Source: Myrica gale
Taxonomy: Eukaryota; Streptophyta; Magnoliopsida; Fagales; Myricaceae
Direction of reading: 5' to 3'
Assembly (NCBI GenBank): GCA_963930655.1
Contig: OZ005619.1
Coordinates: forward strand, 4,384,501-4,448,500
Length of the DNA stretch: 64,000 nt
The stretch's first letter is position 1. The number at the start of each line of letters is the position of its first letter. Below, piece by piece: positions 38,772 to 49,500 of this stretch. Position numbers and translations under genes: made by a program. The notes beneath the pieces were generated by a model. The model saw only the letters and a program-made list of their open reading frames with translations, made no database searches and was not told where the DNA came from.

Positions 38772-39125
38772 TGTTAGAAGTCCCACATTGCTAGAGAAAC
38801 TAGTCAATGTGCCCCTTATAAGGTTGTAACATCCCTCATTCCTCAAGGCGTCTTTTGGAGTTGAGTTAGGTCCACCTTTCACATATTGTGTAAATTCTAA
38901 TATGGTATCAGAGCAAGGTTTATAGTTTGTGGTCCTACCGTCACCCGTTTCCACGTGTTGGCTTGGATGTCCTCCCGCCACAAGTGAGGGGACGTGTTAG
39001 AAGTGTCACATTGCTAGAGAAACTAGTCAATGTGCTCCTTCTAAGGTTATGACATCCTTCACTCCTCAAGGCATCTTTTGGAGTTGAGTTAGACCCACCT
39101 TTCACATATTGTGTAAATTCTAATA
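38772..39125 (+). mobile_element. Complete TRIM retrotransposon (354 bp)
   Basis: The LTRs are 38772-38902 and 38995-39125, both 131 bp, beginning TGTTAGAAGT and ending ATTCTAATA. A primer site TGGTATCAGAGC (initiator-Met tRNA type) starts immediately after LTR1 at 38903. A purine tract (agtgagggga) precedes LTR2. The target duplication GGGCA is at 38767-38771 and 39126-39130. The internal region is only 92 bp, with no coding capacity; it would move using another element's proteins. Confidence 0.95.
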
Positions 39126-39444
39126 GGGCACAATATATATGCTTCCTCTATGCGAGTTTTTCTGCTAGCTCACTTTGATGATCATCCATCAAACCTTCAT
39201 TCACAACCACAATTAAGGGCTTACCAAGTCGAAGGGTCTCAAATATGCTTCCTGACCCTGCAACATGGTCCAGATCAGCAATGAATGGAATTGAAAAATG
39301 GCATGGCAAATATTATACCTTCTAAAATCCAGAACTTGAGACCAAAAACTCAAAAGAACTTGGGTCTGCACTATATGTCCCTTCCTCACAGGAAGAGAGA
39401 AGGGTTAACCCATGTTCTGAAGCACCTCCGAGGATAGATCTGTA

Positions 39445-40431
39445 TGTTAGGGTATTTTCGAGTTGGCATTATTCCGTGTCAAAATATGTCGTGTTTGAGT
39501 TGTAAGTATGGTTACATGTTCAAGAGTTAGAAGTGGTCTGTGTTATATGTCATCCCGTGCAACCAGCGTTCGACACACGCTCGAGCGTCCGTGGAATATG
39601 CAGACAGACTTGTCACGCGCGACCAGCACTCGAGCGTCCTTGGAGAACATTATACAGAGACGCCACGCTCGATAGCAGCTCGAGCGACACTATGAAAAAT
39701 TCAAACAGAAGCTTTGCGTTCGACGAGCGCTCGACCGACGCTCGAGCGGTCTCCGGCGAATTTTAGAAAATGCTGAATTTTTGGAGTTTCCTTTTGGGAA
39801 GACACGTGAAACCCTAATAGGTTCGAGGGTGGCCGTCCTAAATGAGGTTAAGGAGTTTTTGAATGTGTCGGCTGCCTCTTTTCTTGTAGAGAAGGGTTGT
39901 GAGTTTTTGTGCTTCAAGGTAGAGAATTTTCTTCCTCAATCTTCAATCATATTGTGTTGATTCCTTCATGGTGGTGAATGAGTGCTGATGAACAAGGTTG
40001 TTCGTGGAGATCTTTAAGAAGAACCTCAAGGCGTTGAGGTGAATGCCGCTTGGAACGGGTCTGAGCGAGGTAGCTTAGGTTATTACTTCAGGGGTGTCAG
40101 AGTCAAGCAACTGGGGTTGCCCGTGTCTGAATCACTGTTGTAAGTTATTCTTCTTAGTGGATTTCGGGTGGCTGCTAGCCCGGAGTGGTTTTTCCTTTGA
40201 ATGATATTTCAAAGGTTTTCCACTTCGTCATCAAATCGCTTGTCTCCTTATGCTTGATTGATCTCTCTTTACAAGTTGATTTTCGGTTTTGATGATTGTG
40301 TTGAATTAATTGTTCGATCTAGGCTGTTCAGTATTAAAACTTGTTTTAATATTGGGATTGTTTAAATAATTTTTATATTTCACCTATTCACCCCCCTCTA
40401 GGTGAAGTTAGGGTCTAAACTTGGTTTTTCA
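39445..40431. mobile_element. Solo LTR, probably Ty1-copia
   Basis: A 987-bp segment begins TGTTAGGGTATT, ends TTTTTCA and is flanked by CTGTA on both sides (39440-39444, 40432-40436). Near the right end ttcacccccctctaggtg is a phrase common at copia LTR ends. No internal region remains, consistent with LTR-LTR recombination. The left half has GC-rich repeated motifs (gctcgagcg several times between 39580 and 39750). Confidence 0.75.
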
Positions 40432-40841
40432 CTGTACTCTATCCTAATCCCACCCTAGTCCTACTGCAGGCATCTAAAGTTCTTGGACAGGAAAACTATC
40501 GTAACTGCTTCAAAATTGGAACAAGTTGTCACCTTCAAAGTAATTCTCCCTATCATTGATTCTCCAAGTCTTCTATTTATTTGCTTCGACATTTTTGGTG
40601 TGGAAGAATAGAAGTGTGTCAGAATATAGTACAGTGAAATTTTGCTAAGCAATTTTACCCATATTCTTCAAGGTCTTTCTGCAATGAAACCTCGTGTGTG
40701 AAGGGAAGGGTAGAAAATCCAGAAACAAAATGTCCTACATTTTCAGATTTCTTGGTTAATTTAAAATGTCCTACTCTTTCAGATTTTCATTGGTATAAAG
40801 ATGTTTTCCTTTCTAAAGTATTACATCGTGATGATTGTAAC

Positions 40842-41357
40842 CAGGGCCGGTTCAAGCCAAATGGAGGCCTAAGGCGCTATATAAATTTGTAGGCCTTTGT
40901 ATAAATTTTAATATAAAAGATTTACCAATTATTAATTTTAATATAAAATATTGAAAGGCCCCATTAATTATTTCTCTAGGGCTCTTACACATGAAATCAA
41001 GGCCCCATAACTTGTACAATTAAAAAAATTATAAGATATTCATATAACTTGTATAGTTAATTTATTATAGGGTTTTTTTCTCTTTTAGCAAAGTTCATAA
41101 TGTGAAAAAAGATTATGAAGCTTGGGCAAAACATATCAATGAGCAAAAACATAGTACACTCATGATTAAAAAATAAAAATATTGCATCTTGCCATTTTTT
41201 TTAGCTCAATTGTCTTTTTTTATTTATTTCTTGGATCATCTATCATACAAAAAAAATATTGGATCTCTTTATTTCTTGGGTCTCTACACGGGGGGGCCTT
41301 GCTCAGGGTGAGGCCTTAGGCTATCGCCTAAGTGGCCTTACCCTTGAGCCGACACTG
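40842..41357. mobile_element. Non-autonomous hAT element in the viral relic
   Basis: A 516-bp element with ends CAGGGCCGGTTCAAG and, reverse-complemented, CAGTGTCGGCTCAAG (12 of 15). Perfect 8-bp duplication ATTGTAAC (40834-40841, 41358-41365). The viral reading resumes across it. Confidence 0.92.
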
Positions 41358-42175
41358 ATTGTAACCAATCTTATTGGACAGAAAATTTATTGTTGCTCTT
41401 TCTTATTATTTTGCTCAAAGGTTCGACTTAATTTAACTAATCATGATGGTATTATTTCATATGATACTCCTACTTATAGTGATATTATTAATATTATAAA
41501 TAAAACCAGTTTATGGATTTGTAATGATCTTCGTCGTAAAAAAACTCTAGAATTTGATAAGAAACCAAATCGCCGTGAATTAGGCTCTTTTTGTGAACAA
41601 TATTGTTATCCTCCTCTTGTTCCTCCTTCCAAAAGACGTCGTTTTGATAAACACAAATCAAATTATTCTCGTAAATATTATAAATATTTTGCTAAATCTT
41701 CTTTTAAACCTTCTTCCTTGAAGAAAAAAATCTTTATAAGCTTCTACTAAAAATAAAGTTGTTTATTGGAAATGTGGCAAACCTAGTCATTTTATTAATT
41801 ATAAAATACCTAATGTCCATATTTGTAATAATGTTTTTTGTTTTCAAACTACATTTGTTCTTGTTACAAATTTATCTTCTAATTTAATTCTTGGTAATCA
41901 TTTTCTTTCTTTGCTTTATCTTTTTGTTGTTACTGAAGAAGGCATCACTTCTGGCGTTTTAGGGCATGAAGTTACTTTTACATTCTACAATCCTTCTTTT
42001 TCTCGAGATATACAATTTCTGAAAAATCTGTCTGTGAAGAAGGAGATTAATCTTCTTACTCAGACCAAAATTATTCGCAAAAGAAACCATTTATTTACTT
42101 TACAAAATGAAGTTTTCTATAAACAAATAGAAGAACAATTAAAAGATCCTATTCTTCAAAATGATATTAAAAATT

Positions 42176-42670
42176 GGGGTAAACTCATAATTAGCCCCCT
42201 ATATTTGGATAAAAATCAAGTTGTTACTCTTATTTTTCAATCTAACAATTTGAGACCCATAGCTTTCAAAACCTATCAATCTTCGCCCCCCGTCTAAATC
42301 AGACATTAAGTCTGACGGAAATTCATGCAAAATGACTGAAATGCCCCTCCAAGGCTAAATTTTAAAAAATATATAAATTTAAGAAATTAATTAAAATAAA
42401 TATATTATTGAAATAGAGTTTCAATATAATTTTATTTAAAAAATATTAAATTTTTAAATTTTTATTTTTAATGAATTTTTTCAGTAATTTTATTTTGGAG
42501 GGGCATTTTGGTCATTTTTCATGCTTTTCCGTCAGATTTAACTTCTAATTTGGACGGGGGCGAAGATTGATAGATTTTGAAAGTTATGAGTCACAAATTG
42601 TTGGATTGAAAAATAAGGGTAGCAACTTGATTTTTGCCCAAACATAGGGGGCTAACTATGATTTTACCCC
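42176..42670. mobile_element. Mutator-like MITE, copy 2
   Basis: A 495-bp element begins GGGGTAAACTCATAATTAGC and ends in its inverse. Perfect 9-bp duplication TTAAAAATT (42167-42175, 42671-42679). Same family as 7953-8472. Inserted in the decayed viral polyprotein. Confidence 0.93.
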
Positions 42671-45307
42671 TTAAAAATTTTACTCATCAAAACGAATGTA
42701 ATATTTGCTCTTCCATGCCTACTGCTTTTTGGAATAGAAAGAAACATGTTATAACTCTTCCTTATGAAAAAGATTTTTCAAAACAAAATATTCCTACAAA
42801 AGTTCAACCTATTCAAATGAATCAAGAGCTTTTAGATTTGTGTAAAAAGAAATTGTTGATTTACTTGCTAAAGGTCTTATACGAAAATCTAAATCACCCT
42901 GGAGCTGTGCTGCATTCTATTTGCAGGACCAGGTTGAATTAAAACGAGGAGTTCCTCGTCTTGTTATTAATTATAAACCTTTAAATAAAGTTTTACAACG
43001 GATTCGGTATCTAATTCCTAAAAAAAAAGACATGTTAAACAGGTTACATGATGCTACTATTTTATCCAAATTTAATATGAAATCTGACTTTTATCAAATA
43101 CAAATTACTGAAGCTGAACGTTATAAAACATCTTTTACGTTGCTTTTGGTCATTTTGAATCAAATGTTATGCCTTTTGGATTAAAAAATGCCCCTTTTGA
43201 ATTTCAAAATATTATGAATGATATTTTCAATCCTTATTCTTCTTTTTCTATAGTCTATATTGATGTTGTTTTGATTTTTTCTAAATCTATTAAACAATAT
43301 AAAAAAATGTATTAGTTTGCTTATCTATATATCAATGTAGATTGAGATATCTAACTAAGGACAAAGTTTGAAGATTAGTGACTTATTTATGGTAGTTGTG
43401 TTATGGTTTGTTATATGCTTCAATATAGCTTAAAAATGTTATGAACGGAGTTTATTATTGATCATAAAAGAGTGATATATTTCCATAGTTCTTTTTTAGT
43501 TGGTTTGTTTGTCCTCGAGTGTTTACTAACCAATGATGCTCTAAACTTTCACTTTAAGGAATGATGCATAACTAGCCTACATATTAACGCCCGTTAAAGT
43601 TGTTATGTAACCAAAGTTGTTGTTGTTATGTAACCAATGTAGTAACTTAGCATTTACTTTGTATCTTAATGAATTTGCTTGCCTTTCAAATGTTTGTGTT
43701 TATGGGAGTTGGAAATAGCTTTAAAATTGTGGCGGAAGTGTGTTTAGGATTTGTATTTGGTAACATATTTAAGTTACTACTTGATTATCCAAGTTATTAT
43801 TTAAAACATTTGTATCGAGGACATTGTCTAGATTTGCATCTCTGTTCAAATATTATTTTTAGGATGTAAGAAGACAATTCGAAATTTGCCTAAACAAGGT
43901 TTAGAAGCCAATAGAATAATTGTTTGTTACTTTTTCAATATTGCAATTGCAAGTAATGATGATGGTGATGGTGATAATGATGTTGCTACTTATGCTGAAG
44001 AGTACAGTTTTACTTATTTTATGTTGGATCAAGTGTGGGCAGACCCTTAATAAATTTGAGGTTGTAAAAAAATTTGCCCCCGTCTTCGCCTCAGCACATG
44101 CGTTTTGAGAATACGAACAGTCTATAATCCTTTAAAAGAATATACTGACAGAATTGAATTGAATAAATGGTGATAGAATAGATAAAGAATGTTAAATAAG
44201 AAATCTATCAGTTTAAGAGAGACATTATATTCAATTAAATCATGTTTGAGAGTTGAGCAAAAAAAAAACTAGCTGGTGAGATTTTTCCAAAATATATATA
44301 TATGCAAAATTTGTATAGGTATATTGTTTTTGGAAAGTGTTTTATGATCCAACTCAATATAATAAATTATAGTCTTTGCATGAGTTAGGAATTTGTGATA
44401 GTTATATTTAAATTGGGTCATATGAAATATAGTATTGTGGAAGGATCATTTGTGCTTTATATATGTAAAGGGACTTGTTTGTAAAATCTCAATATCTCAG
44501 AAGTTCAATTGCAATGTGTTGATGAATATTATTGTAATTTGTAAAAGTTAGAAATTCAATTATAAAGAATTTACAGAGTATAATTAGTGTAAAAGAATTC
44601 ACTGTCACCCTCAGCAAATTAAAAAAAAAAAACATAACATGAAACAGAAATCCCCCCTCGCAACCCTCTCGGCCTCTCCATTTCTTCCCCCTTCTCTCCC
44701 CGACACCAGCCTGCTGCTCACCTCCCGAGTCCGGAGTCCCAATGCTAGCCTGTTGCCTCCCGCTGGCGACGCCAGCCTCCCCCTCTCACTTTGACTCTCC
44801 TCCTCCGAACCTCCACTGCTCAGTGTTGTCGCCTCCCTGCGTCGCTCTCAGTGCTCCTGCCTCCCTCTCAGTCTCTCCCTCTCACACTCCACTCAGTCCC
44901 GGTCTCTCTCTCTGGTTCGATTTTGGCTTATTTGTTACTCTTTGTTCTGATAAATCCTAACTTATCTCAGGTTGGCTTATTTGTTACTCCACTCAGTCCC
45001 GATCTCTCTCTTTGGTTCGATTCACGGAGGTTGCTGTGAAGTGTGAAGTGTGGTCCCAAAACTTTTGTGAAGTGAAGACTAAGGCAGTAAGGCGTAGAAA
45101 AAAAAGAAGTGTGAAGTCAAGGTCTTTGCTCAGTCCCAAAGTGTGAAGTTCAAGTCTCTAACGTGAATTTTTTTTGTTTTTTACTCTTTTACTGTTTGAT
45201 CTGTATTAAATAAAATTTTAAAAAAATGTTTACTTAATGCGGTCCGGATCGGATATCAGAATTTTATAGACCGAACAGGACCGCATAAATCCGGTTCATC
45301 TGACCGG

Positions 45308-45431
45308 ACCAGACCGATTTTGTAATTTTCAAAATTTAAATCCGGTTCAGATCGAACCACAAAATCTGACCGGACCAGACCGAGGTCCGAACCGGATTTA
45401 AATTTTGAAAATTATAAAATCGGTCTGGTCC
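45308..45431. repeat. Palindromic foldback
   Basis: The arm 45308-45348 (accagaccgattttgtaatt, then ttcaaaatttaaatccggtt) pairs with 45389-45431 (aaccggatttaaattttgaa, then aattataaaatcggtctggt), with a short loop containing a further inverted CCGGACCAGACCG motif. Non-coding. Confidence 0.8.
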
Positions 45432-45636
45432 GATCAGATTTTGTGGTTCGATCTAGTCCGCGGTCCAATTTTGTTCAACCTTAATATAGTTGATTTGAAA
45501 GAGTTTAGTGGGGTCGTGCGAGGTGATACAAGCGGGCTCACATCACACGGACGTTACTTTCTCCCAGAAAACTCTGGCTCTTCCGTGTCGGTGTATGGGT
45601 AGCCTCCACTAAAGCAAGAGTTTTCTATTTCTCAAA

Positions 45637-45870
45637 GAGGAGGGATTCCCTCCGAAGGGGAATCCCTCCGGATGCCCGAATGGAGGCAATCCAGCCCTCC
45701 ATTCGGGCATCCAAGGGCCACCAACCAGGGCAGCCCTGTTCGGGCAGGGTGTGGGTCCCGGGCGGGACCCACACTCCACCTGGTTGGTGGCCCTTGGATG
45801 CCCGAATGGAGGGCTGGATTGCCTCCATTCGGGCATCCGAACGGATTCCCTTCGGAGGGAATCCGTTCTC
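45637..45870. mobile_element. Near-perfect 234-bp foldback MITE with 10-bp duplication
   Basis: The arms fold almost end to end: gaggagggattccctccgaa against the inverse of ttcggagggaatccgttctc, and ggatgcccgaatggaggcaa is mirrored on the right. Flanked by ATTTCTCAAA on both sides (45627-45636, 45871-45880). The target size suits a Mutator-like element. Overlapping ORFs on both strands are by-products of the palindrome. Confidence 0.85.
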
Positions 45871-46567
45871 ATTTCTCAAAAGCGTGTTCATAGAGGGGAA
45901 GAAATGGCAACTACCTCGATCTGTCGTATGGAGATTTCTAATGTCAATCTAGAATTTGAACAGCATGGGCGGAAACACCGGATCCTTCCTTCGAGATAAA
46001 ATGGTCCAATGCATTCATTACTGGGGTCGTGATTGGTTGACCTGTACCCTTTACAACCAAACTAGACAAAGAAAAAAAATAGGATAACGTAAAAATACTC
46101 TCAAGTCTCAATTGCGTACTTGCGTTTTTCTTATATTATTCTTATTATCTTTCCTTGTTTGCCAAAAACAATTATATTTTCTTCAACAAAATAAAACTTT
46201 TTGAAGTCAGATCGTCTTAAAATTTCCACCTCAAAGGAGAGAAAGAGAGCCCTGTGCTGAAGTCCAAGAACACTCGCTATTAGTATTATACTACTTTCTC
46301 TGCTCTTTCTGAACAAGTGCGCTCAAATCCCCAGTTCGGTCTGAAAATATCATTCAAAATGTTTTCTTTTGGCTACCAGGTTAGCCTATTATGAGGCTTC
46401 ACCGGTAGACGGCATGGTAGAGAAGAAAGCCTATTTCTCTGTCTCAAATGCTTAACCTAGCGTTGTGATAACAGTGAAGATCCCAAACAGCTAACTGGTG
46501 AACGCCGAGAGAGAGATCAGGGAAAGTTGTTGCATATCTGGGTGGGATCATAGAAGCGGACAGATAG

Positions 46568-49500
46568 ATGAGGCCCAATTGGGAGCTCAACAACTGCTGC
46601 AACCATGAGCAATTGGTGTTTCTTATCACTGTTTCCGTCTGCGCTGTCGTTATTCTCGCGGTTCGTCTCTCTTATTTCGCTTCGCGTTCCATTTTTTGCT
46701 TATCGAAACTGACCAAAATCTTCTCCAACACTGGATCGGTGGGACACCACATTTGGTAACAAGTAGAGGTAATGCGAAAGATGTTTTATTCTTAGGATAA
46801 TTACACTTTGGACCCCTTATCTTTGGAGTAATTTACAATTTGTCGATGATGTTTTGATTTTGAGACATTGAGTCTCTTATCTTCAACATTTTTTTTGCAA
46901 TGTGCACCCGTACCCGATTTGACCGTCCAAATTGACGGATTTCATTAACACGTCGCGGTCGACCAGTTCATGTGAGAGGCACGACGAGCCGCAGTAGATC
47001 GGTTCACGTGTTGACGAAATCTGTTAATTTAGACGGCCAAATTGGATATAGGGTGCACATTGCAAAAATGTTGAAGATAGAGAGTTCAAGGTCTCAAAAT
47101 CAAAACATCCCTAAAAATAGAAGGAAAGTGTAATTATCTCTTGTTTCATTATAGGAAAGAATCTCGAACCCTTTATCAAAAATCTTTTTTTTTTCTTTAT
47201 CCTATTTTTTCGTATTCTCTGACCGACTTTGCTACCCTGGGATGTGTGACAGATCAGTTGTGGTGGATGCTCTACCCTTGCATGTAATTGTAGTGTTCTT
47301 ATTAAAATGCAAGTGGGTAGTTATCAAAGCCAATAAATTTCTGAGACTATACTTAATACTTTCTTATCCCATAGTTTCTACCTATAATTTCAGATTTTGA
47401 GAAAATTAACACAGTTTTGATAATCTTCTGAATCATCCTTTACTTCTTTTTTAATCTTTTTTCTTCTTCTTTTTTATCTGAATCATACTTTACTTCATCT
47501 GAATTGCAAATATCGCGTTACAATTAACTTTAAGTAACTTCAAATGTCAAGGATAGTACAATCAACAACGAAAACAATTCCACTTGAGCCATGGATCATT
47601 CGCCTGACCAGTGTGAACTGAAAACCATAAAAGTAAATCCAAGTCACGTGGTTTCTTAAAGTTGGGATAGACGAAGAGTTTAGTCTGAAAGGAGACCCCT
47701 TTCATGTTATATTGCTGTTAAAATTTCTTACTTGCTGGCATTTAATCTGTTTGTAATTTACTTTCTGCAAGCTATGCTCAATGTGTATCTTTCTTGTCGA
47801 TGTAGTTGTGGAGAACAATATTGCTGAAACCGTTCAAGCTTGTCACAGTATTTATTCATGAGGCGAGTCATGCTATTGCTTGTAAACTTACATGCGGCCA
47901 TGTAAGAAGCTTTTTCTCTAAGTTTTTTCATCTATGAATTTCCTAGTTCTCATTTCAATAACATGCGAAACAAAGCGTGGTTTTTCCATTGCTGAAGAGT
48001 GACATACTATACTTATCACTAGTTTCGGTTAATAATGAGTTACTTGCTTCTGAAAATAACTATCTTTTCTAAAGGTTTTAGTAGACTGTCACATTAACAA
48101 GACAACGTGTCTATGGTTGATGGTGTTATGCCACAAGCAGTCTCTCCATTGATGTCTATAAATAAAATTGTTGAGAGATGTATTTGCGTATAACTTTTTT
48201 TCAATTCACAAAACATAAAAGGCATTCTTAGCAGGTAGTTTACCTAGCTAATACAAAGATACTTTGTCCTGATGCACGTCACATTTTAATTCCATAGGTT
48301 GCTTTTCTTTGCTATTAATGCCCGTAATAGATTCGGTGGTCTCAGTATTTTGTGCGGTCTCTAAATCCTGAAGAATGTAGTATTTCTATCATGAGTGTAG
48401 ACCAGGTATAAGTATCTAATTGCATATATAAATCTTCTTTCAACATAAGAGAACTGTATATTCTTCCATTTAATTTGTGGGGTTACCCACCCCTCAGTAC
48501 ATAATGATGGCATTTTTAATTCAGTACATATGCAGCGAGAACAATGTGAAACACTTATAAGTGTTTGTCTATATAGAGTGATCGTTATATAGGCATTTTT
48601 AATTCAGTACATACTGAGTTAAAAATGCCATCATTGTCTATATACTGAGTTAAAAATGCCATCATTATAAGTGTTGCATAAGTGCTAGTATAAGTGTTTG
48701 TTTATATTACATTTTTAATTCTAGAAAAAGCCATATAAGTCAGGCCTTTTCTGACCCTGGATGGTTTCATGGCTCAACAAATTTATAGAGTGATCGTTCT
48801 GTTCTTTCCTTTTCTGTTTTTCTGGTTCAATAATTTTCCAATCAAGTAGGTATCACTGAGTAAACTTTCGCATGAAAAGTGCTTCAGCGTTAATCATTCC
48901 TACTGGTAGCAGGGAAAAGATTCGGTCCAAAGAACACCCGTTCAGAAAAGCAAAGACACGGCTTAGATAAACCTTCCTATATCCAACGGCCAAGATGAAG
49001 TCACCTCATTTAATGAGGTGAGACCGGAAATGGCTTAGTTTTGACTTGGCTTTGACTCAGCTTTTTATATGAGCTGTCTTCCCCAACACGCCTCCCTTGT
49101 TTTCTTCTTCACTGCTCTTTATGGTTGCACCCGTTTCATTTCCACCGCGAGAGAGGGTTTCAGAAAGTGAACGCAGTCATCATTAAGAAGTTCTAAGAAA
49201 CTGTTACCCAAATCTGTCTGATCTCATTCCCCACTGCAACAGCCAACCCCCACTGCTTCGGCGCCAAAGAAGAGCAACGGGTACTGACTAAAACAGAGCT
49301 CATACCATCTCAAGCAAACGCAGACCAGTAGTTGTAGTTGATAATAAAAAATGCAGACTAATAGTCTAATTCAATTACTTTGTTTGAAAAATATACATTT
49401 ATCTTATTTGGCTCGCTGAATTTTGACTTTCGTGGAAAGGAAAACCAACAGCGCATTGCATATATAAAACTTTCTGTTTTCGTCTATTCTTTCTTTCTCA

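Larger units (their letters stand above)
40690..43312 (+). pseudogene. Decayed endogenous caulimovirid polyprotein copy
   Basis: A plus-strand relative of the polyprotein at 59719-64000. Fragments: capsid/gag-like (KCPTLSDFHWYKDVFLSKVL, about 40760-40825), a Lys-rich region (about 41550-41750), a pre-RT segment (about 41985-42165), then PTAFWNRKKHVITLPYEKDF and PRLVINYKPLNKVLQ through the RT core up to about 43312. The YIDD box has decayed to YIDVV. There are many frameshifts and large gaps (zinc knuckle and protease mostly lost). Two later insertions sit inside it, a hAT at 40842-41357 and a Mutator-like MITE at 42176-42670. Not functional. Confidence 0.85.
43320..46560. other. Interval without a supported gene, with two foldbacks
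   Basis: AT-rich sequence up to about 44640, then a C/T-rich low-complexity stretch (44650-45010) whose ORFs are Pro/Ser-rich artefacts. Two foldback elements follow (45308-45431 and 45637-45870). A short open segment 45904-45999 (MATTSICRMEISNVNLEF) has no recognisable homology. Confidence 0.45.

Noticed and set aside
44742..45039. Pro/Ser/Leu-rich ORFs
   Set aside because: C/T-rich low-complexity DNA; two frames both open, no domain.
45609..45999. Five overlapping ORFs of 73-90 aa
   Set aside because: By-products of the palindromic element, which reads similarly on both strands.
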